NCBI GenBank assembly: GCA_031119555.1
Contig: JAVHXQ010000003.1
Location: 58,122-122,121 of the forward strand
DNA: 64,000 nt
Direction: 5' to 3'
Source of the DNA: Candidatus Dactylopiibacterium sp.
GTDB lineage: Bacteria; Pseudomonadota; Gammaproteobacteria; Burkholderiales; Rhodocyclaceae
Positions 9,235 to 16,951 of this stretch are shown one piece after another; the first letter of the stretch is position 1, and each line of letters begins with the position of its first letter. The notes beneath the pieces were generated by a model that worked only from the letters and a program-made list of their open reading frames with translations, did no database searches and was not told the DNA's origin. The position numbers were made by a program, and so were the translations under genes.

Positions 9235-10401
9235 ATGAAAGATCGCCTGCCCCCGCCGAGCGCCGACGCGCTGGAACACTCCGCACGCCTCGCGGCCCGC
9301 CTGGCCGAAGCCATCCGCGCCGCCGGAGGCTGGACAGGATTCGACACCTTCATGGCGCGGGCGCTCTTCGAGCCGGGGCTGGGCTACTACAGCGGCGGTT
9401 CGCGCAAGTTCGGCGCGGAGGGCGATTTCGTGACGGCCCCCGAGATCTCGCCGCTGTTTGGACGCACGCTGGCGCGTCAGATCGCCGCTGTCATGGCGGC
9501 CTCGGCGCCGGAGATCGTCGAGGTGGGTGCCGGAACCGGGCGCCTGGCCTGCGATCTCCTTGCCGAGCTGGAGGCCATGGGCTGCCTGCCCGGCCGCTAC
9601 GCGATCCTCGAGCTGTCGGGAGAGCTGCGCGCGCGCCAGGCCGAGGCCATCCGCGCGAGCGTGCCCCACCTGGCGTCGCGTGTCGTGTGGCTGGATGGGC
9701 TGCCGGAGACCTTCTCCGGCTGCGTGATCGCCAACGAAGTGCTGGACGTGATGCCCGTGCAACTCGTGGTCTGGCGTTCCGGCCAGATCTTCGAGCGCGG
9801 CGTGGGGCTGTCGGCCGAAGGCGATTTCCTCTGGGCCGACCGTCCAGCCACCGGCCGCCTGCTCGAAGCGGCCCGGGCACTGGGCCCGCGACCGACCGGC
9901 GAGGCGGAATACGTCAGCGAGATCGGTCTCGCCGCGCGGGCCTGGACGGCCGAGTGGGGCGCGCGCCTCGCGTGCGGGGCCGTGCTGCTCATCGATTACG
10001 GTTATCCCCAGGCGGAGTACTACCTGCCCAGCCGCGCCAACGGCACGCTGCAGTGCTATTACCGCCATCGCGCGCACCCGGACGTGCTGCTGTGGCCGGG
10101 CCTCAACGACATCACGAGCTTCGTCGATTTCACGGCGATCGCCAGCGCGGGCTTCGAGGCCGGCCTGACCGTGGCGGGTTTCACGAGCCAGGCGAACTTC
10201 CTGACGAACTGCGGCCTGCTCGATCTGCTCGGCGCCCTCGGCCCCGACGATTCGCCGGCCTACGTGCGCGCCGCGCGCGCGGCCCTGCGACTGGTCGCGC
10301 CGCATGAAATGGGCGAGCTTTTCAAGGTGCTCGCGCTCACGCGCGGGCTGGACGCGCCGCTGGCCGGCTTCGCGCGCGGCGACCGCACGCACGCCCTGTA
10401 G
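9235..10401 (+). CDS. SAM-dependent methyltransferase, MidA/NDUFAF7 family
   Basis: A 388-residue class I methyltransferase of the COG1565 family. The family opening GYYSGG is at residues 50-55 and the S-adenosylmethionine loop VEVGAGTGRL at 96-105. VIANEVLDVMPV follows at about 163-174, matching the conserved NExLDxxP motif. The mitochondrial relative NDUFAF7 methylates an arginine of a complex I subunit; the bacterial substrate is not established. TAGAAT at 9222-9227 is a possible -10 element, but it sits very close to the start codon. Confidence 0.9.
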   Translation: MKDRLPPPSADALEHSARLAARLAEAIRAAGGWTGFDTFMARALFEPGLGYYSGGSRKFGAEGDFVTAPEISPLFGRTLARQIAAVMAASAPEIVEVGAGTGRLACDLLAELEAMGCLPGRYAILELSGELRARQAEAIRASVPHLASRVVWLDGLPETFSGCVIANEVLDVMPVQLVVWRSGQIFERGVGLSAEGDFLWADRPATGRLLEAARALGPRPTGEAEYVSEIGLAARAWTAEWGARLACGAVLLIDYGYPQAEYYLPSRANGTLQCYYRHRAHPDVLLWPGLNDITSFVDFTAIASAGFEAGLTVAGFTSQANFLTNCGLLDLLGALGPDDSPAYVRAARAALRLVAPHEMGELFKVLALTRGLDAPLAGFARGDRTHAL

Positions 10402-10532
10402 CGACCGCAGGTGATGGGCCGCTGCGGGCTTCGCGAGGGCGGGCCTCCGGGCGGCGATGACGCGTTTGTCATCAGGCTGCAACCTCGCGCGGGGAACATA
10501 CGGATCCGAATATTCTCCCCCGGGGACGACGC

Positions 10533-11354
10533 ATGTTGCACGCCGCGCGCTTCTGGATGGGGCGTGCGCTGGCCGCCACCGCCCTGTTCTTCCTGCTCAC
10601 CTTTGCCGCCACCGCCGCTCCGCAGGCGCCTTCTCCGCTGGAGGCCGCGGGCAAGCTGCGCAGCCTGGCGCAGCGGCAGGTCAAGCTGAACCTGCAGATC
10701 GCGCTGGGCGTGGAGCGCAGCGCGGCCGAAGCGCGCCTGCGCGAAAGCGTGGCGGAGTTCGACCGCCTCGTGCCGCTCGTTCAGGCTGCCGCACGAGAGG
10801 GCGCGGCCGCGCGTTCGGCGCGGCGCCTGGGCGCGGAATGGGCGAGCCAGCGCGCGCTGCTGCTCGCGCCGCCCGCGCAGGGCCGCGCGGCCACGCTGGG
10901 CGCGGGTGCCGAGCAGTTGTCGATCGCGGCGCAAGGGCTTGCCGTGCAGTTCGATCTGGCGCAGGACGCGCCGCTCGCGCGTCTGGCGGATCTGGCCTCG
11001 CGCACCGACATGCTGGCGCAACGCCTCGCGCGCCTGTACCTCGCCACGCAAAGCGGCGCGGGCGGGGAGGCCGCGAAGGTCGACCTCGCCCAGACCAGCC
11101 GCGAGTTCATGTCGGCCTTTGCCTCGCTGGAGGAAGCCGGCGAGAACACGGCCGCGATCCGGGCCAAGCTGCGCCTCGTGCGCCAGCAATGGATGTTCTT
11201 CGAGTTCGCCGTGAACGATCCGTCGCGCGCCACGAACTCGGGGTTTGAATTCGTGCGCCGCGACGTGGCCAGCACCAGCGAACGCATCAGCCAGGTCATG
11301 GCCGAAACGGCGGCCGCCTACAGCCAGCTCGCGCTCGCCGGCGCGCGCCGCTGA
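10533..11354 (+). CDS. Exported PilJ N-terminal-domain protein
   Basis: A 273-residue protein with a likely signal peptide (hydrophobic stretch about residues 11-27, cleavage near AATAAPQ). The rest is helical and Ala/Leu/Arg-rich. It contains RTDMLAQRLARLYL in the middle, which matches the motif of the type IV pili methyl-accepting chemotaxis transducer N-terminal (PilJ/NarX-like) sensor domain. There is no second membrane helix, HAMP or signalling domain, so it is a stand-alone periplasmic sensor-type domain. No pilus or nitrate gene is near. A role in periplasmic ligand binding is inference. Confidence 0.75.
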   Translation: MLHAARFWMGRALAATALFFLLTFAATAAPQAPSPLEAAGKLRSLAQRQVKLNLQIALGVERSAAEARLRESVAEFDRLVPLVQAAAREGAAARSARRLGAEWASQRALLLAPPAQGRAATLGAGAEQLSIAAQGLAVQFDLAQDAPLARLADLASRTDMLAQRLARLYLATQSGAGGEAAKVDLAQTSREFMSAFASLEEAGENTAAIRAKLRLVRQQWMFFEFAVNDPSRATNSGFEFVRRDVASTSERISQVMAETAAAYSQLALAGARR

Positions 11355-11376
11355 ACGCGCGCGGCGGGCCCGGCGA

Positions 11377-11571
11377 TCATTCCTGCGCCAGATAGAGGCG
11401 GCGCAGGAAGCTGTCGGGGTCTTCGGGCTGCGTGGTGGGGGGCGGGCGCCGCGTTTCGCGCGTGGGCGCCGCGGGGTCGGTCGCGTGCTGGCGCGGCAGC
11501 CAGCCGGCGTCGAGCACCTCGTCGCTGTATGCCCCGATACGGCCGTTTCCGGTGTTTTCCGTAGCGTTCAT
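11377..11571 (-). CDS. Small hypothetical protein (64 residues)
   Basis: A short reading frame supported by a good ribosome-binding site: on the minus strand AGGGAGGG lies about 8 bases before the ATG. The product is polar, has no signal peptide or membrane segment, and reads GAYSDEVLDAGWLPRQ in the first half and a Pro/Thr-rich second half. It lies tail to tail with the PilJ-domain gene, 22 bases apart. I do not recognise the family. Confidence 0.55.
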   Translation of the reverse strand: MNATENTGNGRIGAYSDEVLDAGWLPRQHATDPAAPTRETRRPPPTTQPEDPDSFLRRLYLAQE

Positions 11572-11754
11572 CGCGAGCCCTCCCTGATGTTGCCGCGCGC
11601 GCTTGCCGCACGCTCATGTAGCTTTCAACGGCAGGGCCGACGCAGCGGTTGACCGGAAATTCGGGCAGATCCGTGACCCATTTCCTGATTCAACAAAAGC
11701 CGCCGCGCGCAATCAACGTGACCTGCGGGCAGCAGGCCATGGCATGCGGGTAAA

Positions 11755-12729
11755 TCAGCAGGGCAGGCCGGCGAACAACGCAACAAGGTCGTTGCGCGCG
11801 GGAACGGGCCGCGCCGCGAGCGCGAGCATCAGCAGCACGCGTGCCTGCTGAGGCGTGGCGTGGCACGCGGCGATCGTGCCGGCGGCCTCGTCGTCTTCGT
11901 TGCAGTCCGGCCAGACGCCGCCTGCGCCGACGCGGCTGGCGCGCACGAGGCTGACGCCCGCCGCGCGGGCTCGCGCCAGGGCTTCGCGCCAGGCCGCCGG
12001 CACGCTGCCGTGGCCGGTGAGCGCCAGCACCAGGCCGCGCGCGCCGGCCCGCACGCAGGCGTCGATGAGGTCGTCGGGGGCGCCCGCGCTGGCATACAGG
12101 ATGTCCACGCGCGGCAGCGGCGCGTCCGCGCGCAGAAGGGCCGCACGCGGTGCCGGCGCCGGTCCGCCGAAATGCACGGCTTCGCCGAGTACGCTGCCCG
12201 TGGCGGCGCGATCCGGGCGGGGCTGGAGCGCATCCACGGCATGCGTGTGCGTCTTGACGATGGCGTCGGCCGCGAGGATGCGGCCATCGGCGACCACCAG
12301 CACGCCGCGTCCCGCACCCGCGCCGGCCACGCAGGCGGCCTGGATGAGGTTCAAGGGCCCGTCGGCGGAAGCGCTCGTGGCGGGGCGCATCGCGGCCGTG
12401 AGCACCACGCAGCCCGCGTTGCCCAGCAGCAGATGCAAGGCGAGCGCGGTTTCTTCCAGCGTGTCGGTGCCATGCGTGATGACGATGCCATCGATGGCGG
12501 GATCGGCCTGCAGGGCCCGCACTCGCGCGGCGAGTTCCAGCCAGTGCGCGGGCGTGAGGTCGCGGCTGTCGAGCGCGAACGCCTGCTCGATCTGCCACTG
12601 CGCAAGCTCGCCCAGGCGCGGCACCGCCTCGACGAGCGTGCGCGCGTCGAGCACGCCGGCGCGGTAGGCGGTCTGGCTGCCGGAGCCGGCGATGGTGCCG
12701 CCGGTGGCGAGCAGGGCGAGGCGAGGCAT
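11755..12729 (-). CDS. L-asparaginase
   Basis: A 324-residue asparaginase that hydrolyses asparagine to aspartate and ammonia. Both catalytic threonine motifs are present: ATGGTIAG at residues 8-15 and THGTDTLEET at about 85-94. There is no signal peptide, so it should act in the cytoplasm. It is 48 bases downstream of gltL on the same strand and likely forms the last gene of the gltIJKL transcription unit, which suggests that imported amino acids are channelled to aspartate. A GC-rich hairpin without a T-run lies in the 48-base gap and may lower its expression. Confidence 0.93.
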   Translation of the reverse strand: MPRLALLATGGTIAGSGSQTAYRAGVLDARTLVEAVPRLGELAQWQIEQAFALDSRDLTPAHWLELAARVRALQADPAIDGIVITHGTDTLEETALALHLLLGNAGCVVLTAAMRPATSASADGPLNLIQAACVAGAGAGRGVLVVADGRILAADAIVKTHTHAVDALQPRPDRAATGSVLGEAVHFGGPAPAPRAALLRADAPLPRVDILYASAGAPDDLIDACVRAGARGLVLALTGHGSVPAAWREALARARAAGVSLVRASRVGAGGVWPDCNEDDEAAGTIAACHATPQQARVLLMLALAARPVPARNDLVALFAGLPC

Positions 12730-12745
12730 CCCCGGGGGATCGGGC

Positions 12746-12768
12746 GGCGCCGGGGGCTTGCCGGCGCC
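12746..12768 (-). other. Hairpin between gltL and asparaginase gene
   Basis: GGCGCCGG and CCGGCGCC form a perfect 8-bp stem with a 7-base loop. There is no following T-run on the minus strand, so it is not a standard terminator. It could act as an mRNA end-stabiliser after gltL or cause partial termination. Confidence 0.5.
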
Positions 12769-12777
12769 ACGCGGCGA

Positions 12778-13506
12778 TCAGTGATTGAGGATCTTGGAGA
12801 GGAACTGCTGGGCGCGGTCGGAGCGCGGCTGGCCGAAGAACTCGTCCTTGCTCGCGTCTTCGACGATGCGGCCCTGGTCCATGAATACCACGCGGTTGGC
12901 GACCTTGCGGGCGAAACCCATTTCGTGGGTCACGACCATCATGGTCATGCCTTCCTGCGCGAGTTCGACCATCACGTCGAGCACTTCGTTGATCATCTCG
13001 GGGTCGAGCGCCGAGGTGGGTTCATCGAAGAGCATGCAGATGGGGTCCATCGACAGCGCGCGCGCGATCGCCACGCGCTGCTGCTGGCCGCCCGAAAGCT
13101 CGCCCGGGAACTTGTTGGCGTGGGCGTTGAGGCCCACGCGGTCGAGCAGCTTGAGGCCGCGTTCGCGGGCTTCGTCCTGGCTGCGGCCCAGCACCTTGAC
13201 CTGGCCGATGGCGAGGTTCTCGGTGATGCTCATGTGCGGGAAAAGCTCGAAATGCTGGAACACCATGCCCACGTGCGAGCGCAGCTTCGGCAGGTTGGTG
13301 CCCGGATCGGTCACCGCCGTGCCATTGACCACGATCTTGCCCTGCTGGACCGGCTCAAGACCGTTCACGCACTTGATCAGCGTCGACTTGCCCGAACCCG
13401 ACGGGCCGCAGACGACGACGACTTCGCCCTTGCTGATGCTCGTCGAGCATTCCGTGAGGACCTGGAATTGGCCGTACCACTTGGAAACGTTCTGGATCTG
13501 GATCAT
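12778..13506 (-). CDS. gltL: Glutamate/aspartate ABC transporter ATPase GltL
   Basis: A 242-residue nucleotide-binding subunit of a polar amino acid ABC importer. Walker A is GPSGSGKST (residues 34-42), the signature is LSGGQQQRVAIARAL (about 136-150), and Walker B is CMLFDEPTSALD. The sequence is close to the GlnQ/GltL family. It follows gltK with 6 bases between. Naming it as the glutamate/aspartate system rests on the binding protein GltI and the two permeases in the same order as gltIJKL. Confidence 0.95.
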   Translation of the reverse strand: MIQIQNVSKWYGQFQVLTECSTSISKGEVVVVCGPSGSGKSTLIKCVNGLEPVQQGKIVVNGTAVTDPGTNLPKLRSHVGMVFQHFELFPHMSITENLAIGQVKVLGRSQDEARERGLKLLDRVGLNAHANKFPGELSGGQQQRVAIARALSMDPICMLFDEPTSALDPEMINEVLDVMVELAQEGMTMMVVTHEMGFARKVANRVVFMDQGRIVEDASKDEFFGQPRSDRAQQFLSKILNH

Positions 13507-13512
13507 GGTGGA

Positions 13513-14178
13513 TTACCGGATGATGGCGATGCGCTTGTTCATGTACTTGACGAACATGGACAGCGAGAAGCAGATGGCGAAATAGATGACGGAGACGAAC
13601 AGGTACATCTCCACGGTGCGTCCGTACAGCATGCCGGCATTCTCGGCCGCCTTGAGCATGTCGGTGGCACCGATGGCATACACGAGCGAAGTATCCTGGA
13701 ACAGGATGAAGGTCTGGGTGAGCAGCACCGGCACCATGTTGCGGAAGGCCTGCGGCAGCACCACGTGACCCATCGACTGCCAGTAGGTCATGCCGATCGC
13801 CAGCGCGGCATTCACCTGGCCGCGCGGAATGCTCTGGATGCCCGCGCGCATGATTTCGCTGTAGAACGCCGCCTGGAACAGCGTGAAGGTGATCATCGCG
13901 GAGTTCTCCTGACCGACCGGCCTGCCGGTCAGCAGCGGGATCAGGAAGAAGAACCAGAGGATCATCATCAGCAGCGGGATGGAGCGCATCAGGTCGACAT
14001 ACACCTTGGCCGCGCCCGCCAGCCACTTGCCGCCGGACAGGCGGGCCAGCGCGAGCAGGGTGCCGAGGATCACGCCGCCTATCATCGCCACGATCGTGAG
14101 CTGGAGGCTGAAGAGAAGGCCCTTGCCGATGGCCGGCAGGGCGAGCGGGATGACGGAAAAATCAAGATTGTTCAGCAT
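13513..14178 (-). CDS. gltK: Glutamate/aspartate ABC transporter permease GltK
   Basis: A 221-residue inner-membrane permease of the HisM/GltK type with about five hydrophobic segments. The EAA-type cytoplasmic loop for contact with the ATPase lies around residues 115-140 (RAGIQSIPRGQVNAALAIGM). It is 9 bases downstream of gltJ and 6 bases upstream of gltL, which fits tight co-translation. Confidence 0.94.
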   Translation of the reverse strand: MLNNLDFSVIPLALPAIGKGLLFSLQLTIVAMIGGVILGTLLALARLSGGKWLAGAAKVYVDLMRSIPLLMMILWFFFLIPLLTGRPVGQENSAMITFTLFQAAFYSEIMRAGIQSIPRGQVNAALAIGMTYWQSMGHVVLPQAFRNMVPVLLTQTFILFQDTSLVYAIGATDMLKAAENAGMLYGRTVEMYLFVSVIYFAICFSLSMFVKYMNKRIAIIR

Positions 14179-14187
14179 GGCCGCTCC

Positions 14188-14925
14188 TTATTTCGCCACG
14201 ATGAAGCCAGGCACATGCGAGCGGCGTTCGACCACGGCCATGATGCGGTTGGCGGCGTAGGCGCAGACGATGTAGAGCACGGTCGGCACGAGCAGGCTTT
14301 CGATGACCTGGCCGCCGGTCTCCTCGACCATCTGGCGCGAGACGAAGACGAGTTCCCACACGCCGACCGCGTAGGCCACGCCGGAGTTCTTGAATGCATT
14401 CATGAACTCGGAGGTGAGCGGCGGGATGATGATGCGGAATGCCATCGGCAACAGCACGTAGCGATAGGTCTGCGCCTGCGTGAAACCCAGGGCGAGGCCG
14501 GCGTTGCGTTGCCCGCGGGGCAGTGCCTGGATGCCCGCGCGCACCTGTTCGGCGACGCGCGCCGAGGTGAACAGGCCCAGGGCGAGCACGGCCGTGATGA
14601 ATTCCTTGGCCGGCATGTCCTGCTTCACCCACAGCGACAGGTCGCGCGGCAGCAGCTCGGGCACCACGAAGAACCAGAGGAAGAGCTGCATCAGCAGCGG
14701 AACGTTGCGGAAGAATTCGACCCACACATCGCCGATCATGGCGATGCGGCGGTTCGGTACCGTGCGCAGGATGCCCGCGAGGCTGCCCAGCACGAGCGCG
14801 ATGACCCAGGCGGCCAGCGAAATGGCGACCGTCCAGCCCAGACCGTGGATGACCCACATCAGGTACGTCTCGTCGCCGGACGGGATCGTCTGGAAGAAGA
14901 TGTCCCAGTTCCAGTGGTAATTCAC
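14188..14925 (-). CDS. gltJ: Glutamate/aspartate ABC transporter permease GltJ
   Basis: A 245-residue permease, partner of GltK in the membrane channel. Its EAA loop is RAGIQALPRGQRNAGLALGF in the middle of the protein, followed by the usual ALPMAFR-like region and terminal membrane segments. It follows gltI after 107 bases that contain two strong hairpins, consistent with less permease than binding protein being made. Confidence 0.94.
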   Translation of the reverse strand: MNYHWNWDIFFQTIPSGDETYLMWVIHGLGWTVAISLAAWVIALVLGSLAGILRTVPNRRIAMIGDVWVEFFRNVPLLMQLFLWFFVVPELLPRDLSLWVKQDMPAKEFITAVLALGLFTSARVAEQVRAGIQALPRGQRNAGLALGFTQAQTYRYVLLPMAFRIIIPPLTSEFMNAFKNSGVAYAVGVWELVFVSRQMVEETGGQVIESLLVPTVLYIVCAYAANRIMAVVERRSHVPGFIVAK

Positions 14926-14940
14926 TCGGTTTCTCCCCAG

Positions 14941-15002
14941 GGCCGGCTATGCGGGAGCCGGCCTCGTATAAATGCGAAAGGGAAGGGGGGTAGCCCCTTC
15001 CC
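14941..15002 (-). other. Two tandem hairpins between gltI and gltJ
   Basis: Two perfect inverted repeats fill the gltI-gltJ gap. The first in transcription order is GGGAAGGGG/CCCCTTCCC at 14980-15002 (9-bp arms, 5-base loop). The second is GGCCGGCT/AGCCGGCC at 14941-14963 (8-bp arms, 7-base loop). Neither has a real T-run. This is the usual position for structures that protect a binding-protein mRNA and reduce read-through into permease genes. Confidence 0.6.
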
Positions 15003-15032
15003 GTTCGCCGTGTTGCACAAGCCCCGGAAGGC

Positions 15033-15938
15033 TTACTTCTTGAAGGATTCGGCCGGATTGTCGTTCGGCGTGGCCACGAGCTTCTTGAGCTCATCGCTCA
15101 TCGCGAACTTCAGGTTGATGCCCTTGGGCGGAATCGGAGACTCGAACCACTTGTGGTACAGCTTGGTCAGCTCGCCGCTCTTGGCCAGACCCTTGACGGT
15201 GTCATCCACGATGGCCTTGAACTGCGGATCATCCTTGCGCAGCATGATCGCGATGGGCTCGACCGACAGGGCCGGGCCGACGATGGCGTAGGCATCGGGC
15301 GCCTTGGAGTTGGCGATCAGGCCGGCCAGCAGGTTGTCGTCCATGACGAAGCCCACGGCGCGATCGGTTTCGAGCATCAGGAAGGAGTCGGCGTGGTCCT
15401 TGCCATACACTTCCTTGAAGTTCAGGTTCTTGCCCTTCTCGCTCGCGCGCACGAGCTGCACGCTGGTGGTGCCGGTGGTGGTGGCCAGCGGCTTGCCGTC
15501 GAGCTGGTCGAGATCGGTCACGCCCGAGGCCTTCTTGACGGCCATGCGCACGTTGGTGACGAAAGTCGTCGGAGCAAAGGCGACCTGTTTCTGACGGTCG
15601 AGGTTGTTGGTGGTCGAACCGCACTCGAGGTCCACGGTGCCATTGACGATCAGGGGAATGCGGTTCTGCGAGGTGACGGCCTGGGTCTTCACGTCGAGGC
15701 TGGCAAGCTTGAGCTTGGCCTTGACCGCATTGGCGACCGCGTTGCAGATGTCGATGTGGTAGCCGATGGGCTTCTGGCTTGCGTCCAGATAGGAGAGCGG
15801 GAAGGACGATTCGCGGATGCCCAGCGTGATCGCCTTGGCGTCGGCAACCTTCTTGAGCGTACCTTCGAGTTGCTGGGCGCTGGCGGCACCCACGCTGCAG
15901 GCAACGGAAAGGGCGAGGAGCGCGTGCAGTTTCTTCAT
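15033..15938 (-). CDS. gltI: Glutamate/aspartate-binding protein GltI
   Basis: A 301-residue periplasmic binding protein that delivers glutamate or aspartate to GltJKL. It begins with a clear signal peptide (MKK, hydrophobic core, cleavage near SAQQ at about residue 22). It is a type 3 solute-binding protein: IRESSFPLSYLD near residue 43, DLECGSTTNN in the centre, and a TTGTTSVQL stretch at the domain hinge. The start at 15938 is chosen over upstream in-frame codons because the signal peptide begins there and AGGAGA lies 6-11 bases upstream. Confidence 0.95.
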   Translation of the reverse strand: MKKLHALLALSVACSVGAASAQQLEGTLKKVADAKAITLGIRESSFPLSYLDASQKPIGYHIDICNAVANAVKAKLKLASLDVKTQAVTSQNRIPLIVNGTVDLECGSTTNNLDRQKQVAFAPTTFVTNVRMAVKKASGVTDLDQLDGKPLATTTGTTSVQLVRASEKGKNLNFKEVYGKDHADSFLMLETDRAVGFVMDDNLLAGLIANSKAPDAYAIVGPALSVEPIAIMLRKDDPQFKAIVDDTVKGLAKSGELTKLYHKWFESPIPPKGINLKFAMSDELKKLVATPNDNPAESFKK

Positions 15939-16018
15939 TGATTTCTCCTGTTCAGTTCGGAATGCCCGGTCGGGCCTGGCTACGGGCAGTGACGTCTGGC
16001 ATGCGAGAATCGTACCAG

Positions 16019-16034
16019 AGGGGTGCAAACCCCT
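16019..16034. promoter_or_regulatory. Inverted repeat upstream of gltI
   Basis: AGGGGT-GCAA-ACCCCT is a perfect inverted repeat about 80 bases before the gltI start, in the gap between gltI and the tetR stop codon. It may be an operator for the glt operon or a weak terminator for tetR, which ends about 95 bases away. I cannot choose between these. Confidence 0.35.
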
Positions 16035-16129
16035 AATGACACGAAGGATTACGGAGTATACGCGCAGAGCGGCTGGCGGGCACTCCGGAATCGTGCCCGA
16101 TAATGCCTGCATTTGCACCAGAACGGGGC

Positions 16130-16756
16130 TTATTTGGAATCAGGCTTTGCCAGCCCGCGCAAATAGGCGTCCACGGCGGTGCGTACGGTGCGTGCGATCG
16201 GAAAACTGTCGGGGGCGATGAGCCAGTGAAAGCAGATCCCGTCCGCAAGACCCAGCAGCGCGATGGCCGCGTGCTGCGGCTCCACCGTGGGCGCAAGCTC
16301 GCCCAGCGCGATGGCGCGCCGGAAATCCTCGACCACGCAGGCGAGGCATTCGTCGCGGATGAGCAGGAAGTTGCCGCGCGCGCCTTCGGTCTCGCCGCTG
16401 TACTCGCAGCGCAGCATGAGGATGCTCATGATCTCGAGCAGGCGTTCATCATGCTCGATGTGCTCCGACAGCCAGCAGGCCTTGTAGCGGATGAGGTCGA
16501 GCGCGCCAAGCTGCGGGTCTTCGGCGGCGCGCTCGAAGGTCTCGCGGATCGGCAGCGCCGCGCGTTCCCACAGGGCCATCAACAACTCGACCTTGTTCGA
16601 AAAATGCCAATACACTGCGCCACGCGTGAGTCCCGCTTCGCGGGCAATGTCGTGCAGGGCGGTGCCGCTCACGCCGTTGCGGCTGAAAAGGCGCGCGGCC
16701 GCATCGAGCAGCAGCTCTCGTGTTGCCAGGGCTTCTTCCTTGGTCTTGCGCGCCAT
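16130..16756 (-). CDS. TetR-family efflux repressor, AcrR/TtgR type
   Basis: A 208-residue TetR regulator. The DNA-binding domain is at the N-terminus (about 10-55), with a recognition region LTRGAVYWHFSNK typical of AcrR, TtgR and MexR2-like repressors. The C-terminal ligand domain is helical. It diverges from the acrA-acrB-oprM operon, and a 24-bp palindrome with the arms and spacing of the E. coli AcrR operator lies between the two. The expected role is drug-responsive repression of the pump and of itself. Confidence 0.93.
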   Translation of the reverse strand: MARKTKEEALATRELLLDAAARLFSRNGVSGTALHDIAREAGLTRGAVYWHFSNKVELLMALWERAALPIRETFERAAEDPQLGALDLIRYKACWLSEHIEHDERLLEIMSILMLRCEYSGETEGARGNFLLIRDECLACVVEDFRRAIALGELAPTVEPQHAAIALLGLADGICFHWLIAPDSFPIARTVRTAVDAYLRGLAKPDSK

Positions 16757-16783
16757 CGGTTACCGGGAAAAGTGTGAGACGAA

Positions 16784-16809
16784 GTAAATCATGGTAGCGC
16801 ATGATTTAC
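16784..16809. promoter_or_regulatory. 26-bp palindrome near the tetR start
   Basis: GTAAATCATG-N6-CATGATTTAC is a perfect inverted repeat with 10-bp arms, 28 bases upstream of the tetR start codon. It abuts the AcrR-like operator and shares its last three bases with it. Its arms differ from the AcrR-type arms, so a second regulator or a second binding mode is possible. Confidence 0.6.
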
Positions 16810-16830
16810 ATACATGCATGGATGTATGTA
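16807..16830. promoter_or_regulatory. AcrR/TtgR-type operator
   Basis: TACATACAT-N6-ATGTATGTA is a perfect inverted repeat with 9-bp arms. The arms and the 9-6-9 spacing match the E. coli AcrR operator as I remember it. It sits just upstream of a possible acrA promoter: -35 TTGCAA at 16837-16842, 16-base spacer, -10-like TATCCT at 16859-16864. It is therefore placed to control the divergent tetR and pump genes. Confidence 0.8.
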
Positions 16831-16951
16831 TATTTGTTGCAAAGCGGAAACCTAGGGTTATCCTTTACCCCTGTTTGCGTCCGTCATGGACACGATTTTT
16901 GCGGGCTGGCCGGGTGGCGGCCCGTTCCCCCTCGTCTTGGAGAGAGTTCTC

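Noticed and set aside
11860..15291. Plus-strand frame of about 1143 codons opposite gltIJKL and the asparaginase gene
   Set aside because: It covers five recognised genes on the other strand and reads as low-complexity His/Arg/Glu.
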